Positions 17,022 through 27,159 of a stretch of 64,000 nt of DNA are shown one piece after another. Position 1 is the first letter of the stretch. Each line of letters begins with the position of its first letter. The notes under the pieces are model-generated. The model worked only from the letters and a program-made list of their open reading frames with translations, had not been told where the DNA came from and did not search any database. The DNA lies in assembly GCF_002795245.1 (NCBI RefSeq), contig NZ_PGVG01000002.1, positions 310,001 to 374,000 on the forward strand, given 5' to 3'. Source of the stretch: Bradyrhizobium forestalis. GTDB taxonomy: Bacteria > Pseudomonadota > Alphaproteobacteria > Rhizobiales > Xanthobacteraceae. The position numbers and the translations under genes were made by a program.

Positions 17022-18014
17022 ATGCCCAAAAAACCAAACAAAAGCCCGGCCGGCAAAGGCCTCCCCACCCCCGCCAGGAAGCCCGCCCGCGTCGCGGCAA
17101 AACGCCCCACGGCAGCCTCAAAAGCAATCGCCAAGACAGCCCCGGACCTCTCCCAAGAGCGCATCGTCCGCGCGCTGGAGACTATTGCGGCGCACCTTTC
17201 GGCCCAGGGCAACCCGGCCCTCGAGCCCGAGTCGTTCGAACGGGCGGATGCCTATGTCTGGCACCCCGACGGGCGCCTGGCGGCCGTGCCGCGGGTCAGC
17301 CGCGTCGAGCTGTTCCTGCTCAAGGGCGTCGATCGGATGCGCGACATCCTGATGGAGAACACCGAGCGCTTCGCCAATGGCCTGCCGGCCAACAACGCCC
17401 TGCTCTGGGGCGCGCGCGGCATGGGCAAGTCATCGCTGGTGAAAGCGGCGCATGCCAGCCTCAACGCGGAGCGCAAACCGGCCGACAAGCTCAAGCTGAT
17501 CGAGATCCACCGCGAGGACATCGAGAGCCTGCCAGCACTGATGGAGCAGCTTCGGGCCTCGTCCTTCCGCTTCATCGTGTTCTGCGACGACCTCTCCTTC
17601 GACGGCAACGACGCCTCCTACAAGTCGCTCAAGGCCGTGCTCGAAGGCGGCATCGAAGGCCGGCCCGAGAACGTCATCCTCTACGCCACCTCCAATCGCC
17701 GCCATCTGCTGGCGCGCGAGATGATCGAGAACGAGCGCTCGACCGCGATCAATCCGGGCGAAGCGGTCGAGGAGAAGGTTTCGCTGTCGGATCGTTTCGG
17801 CCTCTGGCTCGGCTTTCACCGCTGCAGCCAGGACGAATACCTCGCCATGGTGCGCGGCTATTGCAGCCATTTCGACATCAAGATCGACGACGAGGCCCTG
17901 GAGCGCGAAGCGCTGGAATGGTCGACGACGCGCGGCTCCCGCTCGGGCCGCGTCGCCTGGCAGTTCGTGCAGGAGCTGGCCGGACGGCTCGGCGTGAAGC
18001 TGACGGCGACGTAG
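17022..18014 (+). CDS. DUF815 family AAA ATPase (330 aa)
   Basis: A basic, Ala/Lys-rich N-terminus is followed by the DUF815 ATPase domain. The Walker A motif is GARGMGKS (about residues 129-136) and the Walker B strand is FRFIVFCDDLSF (about 183-194). A second conserved block is LLAREMIENERSTAINPGEAVEEKVSLSDRFGLWLGF. Members bind ATP but their target is unknown. The gene is divergent from yajC and ends just before a palindromic repeat element. Confidence 0.9.
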   Translation: MPKKPNKSPAGKGLPTPARKPARVAAKRPTAASKAIAKTAPDLSQERIVRALETIAAHLSAQGNPALEPESFERADAYVWHPDGRLAAVPRVSRVELFLLKGVDRMRDILMENTERFANGLPANNALLWGARGMGKSSLVKAAHASLNAERKPADKLKLIEIHREDIESLPALMEQLRASSFRFIVFCDDLSFDGNDASYKSLKAVLEGGIEGRPENVILYATSNRRHLLAREMIENERSTAINPGEAVEEKVSLSDRFGLWLGFHRCSQDEYLAMVRGYCSHFDIKIDDEALEREALEWSTTRGSRSGRVAWQFVQELAGRLGVKLTAT

Positions 18015-18039
18015 CGAACACTATCGCCCCACACACAAC

Positions 18040-18145
18040 TGTCATTCCCCGCGCAGGCGGGGAATCCAGTACGCCGCGGCTTATCGGCTCAACAATGTCT
18101 GTCTCTGGAATACTGGGTCGCCCGGTCAAGCCGGACGACGACAGC
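18040..18145 (+). repeat. Interspersed palindromic repeat, family A, copy 1
   Basis: The element begins TGTCATTCCCCGCGCAGG, continues CCAGTACGCCGCGG, and ends with a second stem and GACAGC. It contains two inner hairpins flanked by complementary outer ends, so the whole can fold like a three-way junction. Copies of the same architecture lie at 23634-23741 (opposite orientation) and 39836-39960. It lies between the converging DUF815 and nlpD-like genes and may terminate both. Confidence 0.85.
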
Positions 18146-18169
18146 GTCAGTGCGGAGACTGCGCCGGCC

Positions 18170-19555
18170 TCACGCCCCATTCAGGAATTGAAGCGGGTCA
18201 ACCGGGCTCGATCCCTTGCGGATCTCGAAGTGGAGCTGCGGCGACGCCACCTCCCCGGATTGACCCGACTTGGCAATGACCTGACCGCGCTTGATGGTAT
18301 CGCCGCGCTTCACCAACAGCTCACTCGCATGGGCATATGCGGTGACGTAGCCGTTGGAGTGCCGAACCAGGACCAGATTGCCGTAACCTTTCAGCTCGTT
18401 GCCGGAATAGGCAACGACGCCGTCTTCAGCCGCCTTGACCGGCGTCCCCTCGGGCACCGCGAGATTGATGCCGTCATTGGACTTGCCATTGGTCTTGGCG
18501 CCGTAGCTCGTGACCACCTTGCCGCGCACCGGCCAGCGGAAGGTCGGCAGCGCGCCGGTGGCCTCCGCGGCCTTCGCCGGCGTCTCGGCGGGCTTCTCTT
18601 CGACATTGGCCGTGGCCTGAGCCAGGCGCGCGCTCTGCACGGGCGCGGCAGCAGCGGCCATCTTGGTGACGGGCGCCGGAGCGGCCGCTACGGGCTGGAG
18701 CGTTCCGGCCACCGGAGCAGCCCCGACCGGAGCCGCGGCAACCGGCGCCGCGACAGCCGCGGTCTTGGCGCCGGGTACGGTCAGCTTGGTGCCGAGCTTG
18801 AGTTTTGCAGACGGATCAAGACCGTTGGCACGGGCGAGTTCAGCCGCCGGGATATGGTTCTTGCGGGCGATGCTGGCGAGCGTGTCGCCGCGGTTCACGA
18901 AGTGCGTGCTCGACGGTGCAGCGACGGCCGCAACCGGCTTCGCTGCAGGCACTGCCGCAACGGGAGCCATCGCGGGCGCCGGTGCAGCGGCCGCCGCCGG
19001 ATGCGGGATGATCAGCTGCTGGCCGGGCGAGAGCGCTCGCGGGCCCTTGTAGCCGTTGGCGGCAAGGATCGCCTGCGGCGTGACGTGGTAGCGCTTGGCG
19101 AGCACGTCGAGCGTGTCGCTGGTGCCGACGATGATCTTGGTCCCGCCGGCCGGCTGGGCGGCCGCGACCGAGCGCGGCGGCACCGTGGCCGTGGTTTCGA
19201 GGTGCGGCTGAGCCGGAGGGGCATACGAGCTGACGCCGCGTCCGCCGCCGGACACTCCGCCGCCAGAGGCAACGGGATAGGATTGCGGGGCGGATACCGC
19301 GGGGGGAGGCAGAGGCTGCGACTGGTAGTAACCGGGCTGCGTCTGCGGCCGCGCATATTGCGGCAGCTCACGCTGCGGCGGCGGCGCCTGCTGCACCGAC
19401 CCCGTCTGTTCGGAAGCGAAGGGATTGGAAAAATTTGACTGGGACAGCCGCGACGACATGTCGGCGCTGCACCCAGCAAAGCTGAAGGAGATCAGCGCCA
19501 GCACCGCGACCTGCGGCACGCGGCGCGAGTAAAGCAACTCGACGACAGCGGACAT
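18170..19555 (-). CDS. nlpD: NlpD-like lipoprotein with two LysM and a degenerate M23 (LytM) domain (461 aa)
   Basis: The signal ends in a lipobox, FAGC (Cys29). LysM modules lie at about 139-184 (GTSDTLDVLAKRYHV) and 217-261 (NRGDTLASIARKNHI), separated by Pro/Ala-rich linkers. The M23 domain (about 338-458) has N360 and N364 where metallopeptidases carry His and Asp, and QLHFEI instead of HLHFEI. It is therefore probably non-catalytic and activates a cell-wall amidase during division, as E. coli NlpD does. It is next to pcm and near surE, the order known from other proteobacteria. The gene symbol is inferred from family and context. Confidence 0.87.
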   Translation of the reverse strand: MSAVVELLYSRRVPQVAVLALISFSFAGCSADMSSRLSQSNFSNPFASEQTGSVQQAPPPQRELPQYARPQTQPGYYQSQPLPPPAVSAPQSYPVASGGGVSGGGRGVSSYAPPAQPHLETTATVPPRSVAAAQPAGGTKIIVGTSDTLDVLAKRYHVTPQAILAANGYKGPRALSPGQQLIIPHPAAAAAPAPAMAPVAAVPAAKPVAAVAAPSSTHFVNRGDTLASIARKNHIPAAELARANGLDPSAKLKLGTKLTVPGAKTAAVAAPVAAAPVGAAPVAGTLQPVAAAPAPVTKMAAAAAPVQSARLAQATANVEEKPAETPAKAAEATGALPTFRWPVRGKVVTSYGAKTNGKSNDGINLAVPEGTPVKAAEDGVVAYSGNELKGYGNLVLVRHSNGYVTAYAHASELLVKRGDTIKRGQVIAKSGQSGEVASPQLHFEIRKGSSPVDPLQFLNGA

Positions 19556-19664
19556 GGTTACTCACTCGTACGCAACAGAACTGATGTTTTAAGTAAACAC
19601 GCGCCGAGTAAATAACGGCTTAACCCTCCCAATAAGATGTTGGCGGCACAGCCAATCCGGGATT

Positions 19665-20315
19665 CTACAGCTCCCGCGCCACGCCGGGCAGTGCCGGCAC
19701 GAAGCGGACCTCGACGAGTTCCTTGCGCTCGATCCCGGCTTCTGTGCGGGTCAGGCGGGTCAGCGTCTGCACGCCCTGATGCGGGCCGACGGGGGCGATC
19801 AGGATGCCCCCGACCTCCAGCCGCTCGACCAGGTTCTCCGGAATCTGCTCCATCGCGGCGGTGACGATGATGCGGTCGAACGGGCCGATATTGGGAGGCA
19901 GATTGAGGCCGTCGCCCAGCATCACCTCGACATTGTGGCAGCCGAGCTTCTCGAGCCTGGCGCGCGCCGTATCCGCCAGCTTGCGGTAGCGCTCGACCGT
20001 GAGCACCTGCCCCGCGAGCCGCGATAGCACGGCGGCCTGATAACCGGAGCCGGTGCCGATTTCGAGCACCCGATGCTGCTTCTGGAGCTGGAGCTGCTCG
20101 GTCATGTAGGCGACGACGAACGGCTGGCTGATGGTCTGCCCACAGGCGATCGGCAACGCGCTGTCACGATAGGCACCGTCGCGATCGGCCTCGTCGACGA
20201 AAAGCTCGCGCGGCACCTCCTCCATGGTCCGCAGCACGGCCTGATCGCTGATGCCCCGACGCCTCAGCGTCAGCTGAAACATCATCTTCTCCGGCGGGTG
20301 CTGATGGGACGTCAT
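19665..20315 (-). CDS. pcm: Protein-L-isoaspartate O-methyltransferase (216 aa)
   Basis: The enzyme methylates isoaspartyl residues in damaged proteins with S-adenosylmethionine, starting their repair. The SAM-binding motif [18 protein letters not shown] and the segments [29 protein letters not shown] and [22 protein letters not shown] are diagnostic. The start is chosen at [16 protein letters not shown]; a longer frame from 20366 adds 17 residues without support. The gene is upstream of the nlpD-like gene on the same strand. Confidence 0.96.
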   Translation of the reverse strand: MTSHQHPPEKMMFQLTLRRRGISDQAVLRTMEEVPRELFVDEADRDGAYRDSALPIACGQTISQPFVVAYMTEQLQLQKQHRVLEIGTGSGYQAAVLSRLAGQVLTVERYRKLADTARARLEKLGCHNVEVMLGDGLNLPPNIGPFDRIIVTAAMEQIPENLVERLEVGGILIAPVGPHQGVQTLTRLTRTEAGIERKELVEVRFVPALPGVAREL

Positions 20316-20546
20316 TGCTGCTGCTATTGCTGATCTCGGCTGGCGGATCGCCGTACTGCACCGCAAGAACCCGAGACGAGAATCTTGTTCCGGCTCAGGA
20401 ACTCATGATAGCCTTTCGGTGCAGCATTTGACCACAGTCGAGCTATCAACGCGCTAAGTCATTTGCAGGTTTGGGTTCGCCGAAACGCGCATTGCGTCGC
20501 TTATCTTTATCTGCGAACGTTCGCGAGTATGGGCAAGGACTCACCT

Positions 20547-20918
20547 ATGACTGCGACAGGGCTTTCGGGCCGCTCTGTTTTCCTCGTCGAGGACGAGGTC
20601 ATGATCAGAATGATGGTCGCGGACATGCTGGAGGAGCTCGGCTACAAGGTTGCCGCCGAGGCGGGCGATATCACCGAGGCCATGCGGCTTGCGCAATCCA
20701 CCGAGTTCGACCTCGCCATTTTGGACGTCAACGTCAACGGCAAGGTCATCTCGCCGGTCGCCGATGTCATCAGGGCGAAGGGCTGCCCGTTCATCTTCGC
20801 CACCGGATACGGCTCCTCCGGCCTGCCCGAACAGTACCGCGACCGGCCGGCACTCCAAAAGCCGTTTCAGCTCGACGCGCTCGGCAAGACCATCGAAGCC
20901 GCGCTTCGCGGCGGCTAG
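20547..20918 (+). CDS. Single-domain response regulator (CheY-like receiver, 123 aa)
   Basis: The protein is only a receiver domain: VFLVEDEVMIRMMVADMLEELGY, phospho-acceptor Asp60 in LAILDVNVNG, and the conserved Lys in PALQKPFQ. There is no output domain, so it probably acts as a phosphate shuttle or by protein contact. The start at 20547 has AAGGA nine bases upstream; an in-frame ATG at 20529 is an alternative. It lies on the plus strand between the minus-strand genes pcm and surE. No kinase lies next to it. Confidence 0.88.
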   Translation: MTATGLSGRSVFLVEDEVMIRMMVADMLEELGYKVAAEAGDITEAMRLAQSTEFDLAILDVNVNGKVISPVADVIRAKGCPFIFATGYGSSGLPEQYRDRPALQKPFQLDALGKTIEAALRGG

Positions 20919-20920
20919 CC

Positions 20921-21688
20921 CTACTTCAACGTGAGGCTCAGCTCTTCCGAAAACGCTTCGTCCGTGCGGTCGAGCCTGAGCGGGGTGACCGAGACGTAGC
21001 GCTCGCGCAGCGCCGCGAGATCGGTGCCGTCGGCGGGCGTATCCATCATCGCGGTGCGCTCGAAGCCGATCCAGAAATAGGGATTGCCGCGACCGTCCCT
21101 GCGCTCGTCGATCCTGAGGAAGCCGAGATTGCGCTTGCCTTGCCGCGTGACGCGGATGCCCAGCACATCCTCCGGCGCGCAGGACGGGAAGTTGATGTTG
21201 ATGACGGTGTCCTTCGGAACGCCGGCGGCGATCACCTTGCGCAGGATGTCGGGCCCGAATTTGCGCGCGGTGTCCCACGGCGGCCGTTCGCGGGTCTCGA
21301 CGCTGAACTCCTGCGACAATGCGAATGACGGCAATCCTAGGATGGTGCCCTCCAGCGCGCCGGCAATGGTGCCGGAATAGACGACGTCCTCGGCGACATT
21401 GCGGCCCTTGTTGACGCCGGACAGCACGACATCGGGCAGCTTGGCGCCCAGGATATGGCGGGCTCCCATGATGACGCAGTCCGTCGGCGTGCCGCGCACG
21501 GCGAAGTGCCGCGGGCCGACCTCGCGCAGGCGCAAGGGATCGTTCAGCGACAGCGAATGCGACACGCCGGACTGGTCAAGCTCGGGCGCCACCACCCACA
21601 CGTCGTCCGACAAGGCGCGCGCGATCTCCTCCACGACCTTGAGGCCGGGAGCGTGGATGCCGTCGTCATTGGTGCAGAGAATGCGCAT
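20921..21688 (-). CDS. surE: 5'/3'-nucleotidase SurE (255 aa)
   Basis: SurE is a metal-dependent nucleoside monophosphatase linked to stationary-phase survival. The N-terminus MRILCTNDDGIHAPGL contains the paired aspartates that bind the metal. The motifs VVAPELDQSGVSHSLSL and LPDVVLSGVNKGRNVAEDVVYSGTIAGALEG complete the active site. The stop is three bases from the stop of the converging receiver gene. It belongs to the serS-surE-pcm-nlpD block. Confidence 0.97.
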   Translation of the reverse strand: MRILCTNDDGIHAPGLKVVEEIARALSDDVWVVAPELDQSGVSHSLSLNDPLRLREVGPRHFAVRGTPTDCVIMGARHILGAKLPDVVLSGVNKGRNVAEDVVYSGTIAGALEGTILGLPSFALSQEFSVETRERPPWDTARKFGPDILRKVIAAGVPKDTVININFPSCAPEDVLGIRVTRQGKRNLGFLRIDERRDGRGNPYFWIGFERTAMMDTPADGTDLAALRERYVSVTPLRLDRTDEAFSEELSLTLK

Positions 21689-21793
21689 GCGAAAGGTCGA
21701 TCCCAGAAGCCGTTTGACCTGTCATATCCGGCCGTGGCCGATCAGGCAAACCGGACGATTGCGGTCCAGCGGCAGGTTCCCGGCCTGGTCCCG

Positions 21794-22156
21794 CTAGCGG
21801 CGAATGCGCCATTGCGGCAGGAAGCGCGCGAGCCGGCCCTCCGCACGCAGTTGCATCGCCGGCACAACCGGACTCACGACGGGAGCCTCGATGACGCCGA
21901 GCGCCTCCAGCTGCGCGACGAACGGATCAGAGCCCGGTGCCTGCGGAAAGCGTTCGCGCGCCACCGTCAGCGCCTTGTCGAAGTCTGCAGCGTTGACTCC
22001 GGGCTTGGCCCGTCGGCTCTGCACGAGATCTTCGTCCCACAGCCGCGCGATCTCGATGTCGAGCACGCCGCGCAGGCGCTGATCGATGGCCTGGATGCCG
22101 TCACCCGTCACCGCCCATTGTCTACCGACCCAGAAGATATCGCGGTGCAAGGCCAT
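21794..22156 (-). CDS. Conserved hypothetical protein (120 aa)
   Basis: The protein begins MALHRDIFWVGRQWAVTGDGIQAIDQRLRG and ends with a basic RLARFLPQWRIRR. It has no signal peptide, membrane segment or cysteine pattern. It sits between serS and surE on the same strand, so it is probably part of that operon. I do not recognise a domain. The good codon context and operon position argue that it is a real gene. Confidence 0.7.
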   Translation of the reverse strand: MALHRDIFWVGRQWAVTGDGIQAIDQRLRGVLDIEIARLWDEDLVQSRRAKPGVNAADFDKALTVARERFPQAPGSDPFVAQLEALGVIEAPVVSPVVPAMQLRAEGRLARFLPQWRIRR

Positions 22157-22216
22157 GAACGGTGGGGTTCGCGTTGAGGGGCCGGCAGGATAGCCGGCCG
22201 CCCGATCTTCGCAACC

Positions 22217-23626
<1,410 letters not shown>

Positions 23627-23633
23627 CTAGCAC

Positions 23634-23741
23634 AGCTGTCATCATCCGCGAAGGCGGATGATCCAGTATTCCAGAGACGGCGGTGATTCCACGATAGGCC
23701 GCGGCGCACTGGATTCCCCGCATTCGCGGGGAATGACAGCG
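23634..23741 (-). repeat. Interspersed palindromic repeat, family A, copy 2
   Basis: Read on the minus strand this copy begins GCTGTCATTCCCCGCGAATG, continues CCAGTGCGCCGCGGCC, and ends with a GGATGATCC/CATCATCC-type stem and GACAGCT. It aligns along its full length with the copies at 18040 and 39836. It lies between tatC and serS, immediately upstream of the serS repeat block. Confidence 0.85.
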
Positions 23742-23756
23742 GTGGGCTTGGCCGCC

Positions 23757-24569
23757 CTACTCCGCCGGCTTGGCCGGTGTCGACACGTCGGTGCCGGTGG
23801 TCGCTTGCGCGGCTGCCACCTTCTTCTCCACCATCGCCACCGCGATGATCGAGCCCTCGTACAGCGCCAGCAAGGGGATCGCGAGCGAGCACTGGCTGAG
23901 CACGTCGGGCGGCGTCAGCACGGCCGCGATCACGAAGGCGATGACGATGAAATAGCGCCGCTTCTCGCGCAGCATTTTCGAGGTCACGATGCCGATGCGG
24001 CCGAGCAGCGTCAGGATCACCGGCAGCTGGAAGGCGATGCCGAAGGCGAAGATCAGCGACATCATCAGCGACAGATATTCACCGACCTTGGGCAGCAGCT
24101 GGATCTGCGCGGTCTCGTCGCTGCCGGCCTGCTGCATGCCGAGCGAGAAGCGCACCAACATCGGCAGCACGACGAAATAGACCAGCGCCGCGCCCAGCAC
24201 GAAGAAGAACGGGGTCGCGACCAGATACGGCAGGAAGGCCTGCTTCTCGTGCTTGTAGAGCCCGGGCGCGACGAACTTGTAGATCTGCGTTGCCACGATC
24301 GGGAACGAGATGAAGCCGGCGCCGAACAGCGCGAGCTTGAGCTGGGTGATGAAATATTCCAGCAGTGCGGTGTAGATGAACTTGGAATTCTCCGGCCCCG
24401 CGACCCACACGAACGGCCAGACCAGCACGTTGTAGATCTGCTTGGCGAAGAAGAAGCAGAAGATGAAGGCCACGCCAAAGCCGAGCAACGCCTTGATCAG
24501 CCGCGAGCGCAGCTCGATCAGATGGTCCATCAGCGGGGCTTTGCTGGCCTCGATATCGGCGTCGGTCAT
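23757..24569 (-). CDS. tatC: Twin-arginine translocase subunit TatC (270 aa)
   Basis: TatC recognises twin-arginine signal peptides and forms the core of the Tat export complex. The sequence has [35 protein letters not shown], the canonical [15 protein letters not shown] segment ([15 protein letters not shown]), and six hydrophobic segments. The start codon overlaps the tatB stop by ATGA (24566-24569), which implies coupled translation. It is the third gene of tatABC. Confidence 0.98.
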   Translation of the reverse strand: MTDADIEASKAPLMDHLIELRSRLIKALLGFGVAFIFCFFFAKQIYNVLVWPFVWVAGPENSKFIYTALLEYFITQLKLALFGAGFISFPIVATQIYKFVAPGLYKHEKQAFLPYLVATPFFFVLGAALVYFVVLPMLVRFSLGMQQAGSDETAQIQLLPKVGEYLSLMMSLIFAFGIAFQLPVILTLLGRIGIVTSKMLREKRRYFIVIAFVIAAVLTPPDVLSQCSLAIPLLALYEGSIIAVAMVEKKVAAAQATTGTDVSTPAKPAE

Positions 24570-25060
24570 GACGCTTTGGCGTCCTTGATCGGTTCGGATG
24601 GTGCGGTGTCCTGCGCGACCTTTGCCTGCTCGACCTCACGGGTGATGGCGAGTGGCTCGTTCGCAGCCGCATGCGCCTCGGCCTCGACGAAGGTCGCGGG
24701 CGGCGGCGCTTCCGGAGTGGTCGGAGTAACAGGAGGTTCGACAGCTGTGGCGGCCGGCGTCTCTGCCGGCTTGTCCAGCGCATCGACGCGGAGCGCGTCG
24801 CTGACGTCCTTCTGGAGCGAGGTCAACGGATTGAACCCTGTGGCGGCTTCCTTGACCTCGTCGAAGCTCTTCTTGAGGTCGGCCATCTCGGCCTCGCGCA
24901 TCGCTTCCTGGAACTGGCCCTGGAATTCGGCGGCCATCTTGCGGGCCTTGCCCATCCACTGTCCGACCATGCGCAACACGCCCGGCAGCTCTTTCGGGCC
25001 GATGGCGATCAGGGCCACGACCCCGATGAGGACCAGTTCACTCCACCCGATGTCGAACAT
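24566..25060 (-). CDS. tatB: Sec-independent translocase TatB (164 aa)
   Basis: The N-terminal helix [35 protein letters not shown] is the TatB signature, including the Glu in the membrane segment and the GPKELP hinge. An amphipathic helix follows, and then a long acidic/Pro-Ala-rich tail. TatB binds TatC and docks substrate. It lies between tatA and tatC. Confidence 0.97.
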   Translation of the reverse strand: MFDIGWSELVLIGVVALIAIGPKELPGVLRMVGQWMGKARKMAAEFQGQFQEAMREAEMADLKKSFDEVKEAATGFNPLTSLQKDVSDALRVDALDKPAETPAATAVEPPVTPTTPEAPPPATFVEAEAHAAANEPLAITREVEQAKVAQDTAPSEPIKDAKAS

Positions 25061-25147
25061 GAGGTCTTCCGTTCACGCCAGCCGGAGCCGGCCCAATCCT
25101 CGCGCGCAGGATCGGGGCCGCCACCCGTGTCTCGCGTGCTCTCTGGC

Positions 25148-25381
25148 TCAGACGGCCTTGCTGCCGACGTCGGACCGTGCCGCGGTCGGCGCAGCATTGT
25201 GCTCGATCGACTTGGCCGGCTCGGGCTTCTCGGCGGGCTTGTCGTCGTCCTGCATGCCCTTCTTGAACGCCTTGATGCCCTGTGCCACGTCGCCCATCAG
25301 ATCCGAAATCTTGCCGCGGCCGAACAGCAGCAGGACCACTGCGATCACCAAGATCCAGTGCCAAATGCTGAGTGAACCCAT
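25148..25381 (-). CDS. tatA: Sec-independent translocase TatA (77 aa)
   Basis: [43 protein letters not shown] is the typical TatA membrane helix, FGRGK hinge and amphipathic helix. TatA oligomers form the export path. The start at 25381 follows GGAGGG by a normal distance; an upstream in-frame ATG at 25396 is less well placed. It is the first gene of tatABC and lies downstream of scpB. Confidence 0.97.
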   Translation of the reverse strand: MGSLSIWHWILVIAVVLLLFGRGKISDLMGDVAQGIKAFKKGMQDDDKPAEKPEPAKSIEHNAAPTAARSDVGSKAV

Positions 25382-25545
25382 CCTGCAACCCTCCAAACGC
25401 GCATGGCCGGGGACCCGGCCGATCTTTACCGAAACCTAGGCTTGGCAGGGCTCAAAAACAAGGACCAAGGCAGCGCCAATTCGCTGTCGGCGCTACGCAA
25501 TCTTGCTAGTGTTAACCGGTCGCAGGCCCCGTAGACGAACGGGCG

Positions 25546-26298
25546 TCACTCCTCGCTGCCGCCTTCGCTGCCACCCTCGCCGCCGCCCTCAGGCGTCTCA
25601 GGCTCAACCGCAGGCGCCAGCGCGAGATCGAGGTCCTCGCCCGGTTCCAGCGGATCCTCATCCTCGCGCAGAGCCGGGTCATCGGACGGCGTCGGCACGC
25701 TAAATCCGGTGGGCAGGCGCGAATCCAACAGGCCCGTGCCCTTCAGCTCTTCCAGGCCCGGCAGGTCGCCGAGCTGTTCCAGGGTGAATTGCGACAGGAA
25801 CTCCTCGGTGGTTCCGAAGGTCAAAGGACGGCCGGGCGTCTTGCGGCGGCCACGCGGCTTGATCCAGCCGGTCTCCAGCAGCACGTCGAGCGTGCCCTTT
25901 GAGGTGACGACGCCGCGGATCTCCTCGATCTCGGCCCGCGTCACCGGCTGGTGATAGGCGATGATCGCCAGCACCTCGATCGCGGCGCGCGACAGGCGCC
26001 GGGTCTCGGTGCTCTCCCGCGTCATCAGCCAAGCCAGATCGCCGGCGGTGCGGAACGTCCATTTGTTGGCGACGCGGACGAGGTTGACGCCACGTGAGGC
26101 ATAATCGGCCTGCAATTGCTCGAGCGCAGCCTTGACGTCGACGCCCTCGGGCATGCGCTTGGCCAGGGTCGCGGTATCCAGCGGCTCACTCGACGCAAAC
26201 AGCAGCGCTTCCAGCAGCCGCAATTCTTCGGGACGCGCCTGGGATTCGTTCTCCATCGGCTCGGCCTCTTCTACCCGCACTTCAGCCAGGCTTGCCAT
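25546..26298 (-). CDS. scpB: Segregation and condensation protein B (250 aa)
   Basis: ScpB is a winged-helix partner of ScpA and SMC in chromosome condensation. The core reads RLLEALLFASSEPLDTATLAKRMPEGVDVKAALEQLQADYASRGVNLVRVANKWTFRT and LAIIAYHQPVTRAEIEEIRGV. The C-terminus is an acidic, Gly-rich tail (PEGGGEGGSEGGSEE) beyond the usual core. The start at 26298 has GAAGGAG eight bases upstream. The neighbouring scpA ends 22 bases before it. Confidence 0.95.
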   Translation of the reverse strand: MASLAEVRVEEAEPMENESQARPEELRLLEALLFASSEPLDTATLAKRMPEGVDVKAALEQLQADYASRGVNLVRVANKWTFRTAGDLAWLMTRESTETRRLSRAAIEVLAIIAYHQPVTRAEIEEIRGVVTSKGTLDVLLETGWIKPRGRRKTPGRPLTFGTTEEFLSQFTLEQLGDLPGLEELKGTGLLDSRLPTGFSVPTPSDDPALREDEDPLEPGEDLDLALAPAVEPETPEGGGEGGSEGGSEE

Positions 26299-26319
26299 GG
26301 CAGATTCTCCTTCTTGCAC

Positions 26320-27159
26320 TTAAGCGACCGGCGCATCGGGCGCAGGAGCTGCGTCCGGGACCGGTTTTGGGCGCCCCTTCCGGAAATAGATCGGCGCAAA
26401 CGCTTCTTTCTGGTTCAGCTCCAGCTGACCTTCGCGCACCAATTCGAGCGCGGCGGCAAAGCTCGAGGCGAACACCGTCGCGCGCTGTGTCGGATCGGCG
26501 ACGTGCCGGATCAGGAAGTCGTCGAGCACGCCCCAGTCGTCCTGCTCGGTGATGCTGCCGACCAGCCGCTCGAGCGTGGCGCGCGCTTCGGCGAGCGACC
26601 ACACCGTGCGCTTGGCCAGATGCACGCTCGCCAGCACGCGCGACTGGCGCTGCGCGGCGTAGGCCGTGAGCAGGTCGTAGAGCGTTGCGGTGTACTTCGG
26701 ATGCTTGATCTCGGCGATCTGCTCGGGCTCGCCGCGCGGGAAGATGTCGCGCTGCAATTGCGGCCTGTTCATGAGCCGGTTGGCGGCTTCGCGAATGGCT
26801 TCCAGCCGGCGCAGGCGGTTGGCGAGCGCCGTCGCCATCTGCTCCGCGCTCGGGCCTTCCGCACTCGGCGGCTCCGGCAGCAGCAGGCGCGACTTCAGGA
26901 AGGCGAGCCAGGCCGCCATGACGAGGTAGTCAGCGGCAAGCTCCAGCCGGATCTTTCGCGCGGCCTCGATGAAGTGGAGGTACTGGTCTGCCAGCGCTAG
27001 GATCGAAATCTTGGCGAGGTCGACCTTCTGCTGCCGCGCCAGTGCGAGCAGCAGGTCGAGCGGGCCTTCATAGCCCTCGACGTCCACCACCAACGCCGGC
27101 TCACCCTCGGCGAGCTCTGCGGGCCGCCCGGTTTCAAACGATAGGATTTCTGCGGTCAT
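26320..27159 (-). CDS. scpA: Segregation and condensation protein A (279 aa)
   Basis: ScpA is the kleisin that bridges SMC heads. The signature is VDVEGYEGPLDLLLALARQQKVDLAKISILALADQYLHFIEAARKIRLELAADYLVMAAWLAFLKSRLLLP. The C-terminal winged-helix part includes FASSFAAALELVREGQLELNQKEAFAPIYFR. The start overlaps the nagZ stop by ATGA (27156-27159), so the two are translationally coupled. It is followed by scpB. Confidence 0.96.
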   Translation of the reverse strand: MTAEILSFETGRPAELAEGEPALVVDVEGYEGPLDLLLALARQQKVDLAKISILALADQYLHFIEAARKIRLELAADYLVMAAWLAFLKSRLLLPEPPSAEGPSAEQMATALANRLRRLEAIREAANRLMNRPQLQRDIFPRGEPEQIAEIKHPKYTATLYDLLTAYAAQRQSRVLASVHLAKRTVWSLAEARATLERLVGSITEQDDWGVLDDFLIRHVADPTQRATVFASSFAAALELVREGQLELNQKEAFAPIYFRKGRPKPVPDAAPAPDAPVA

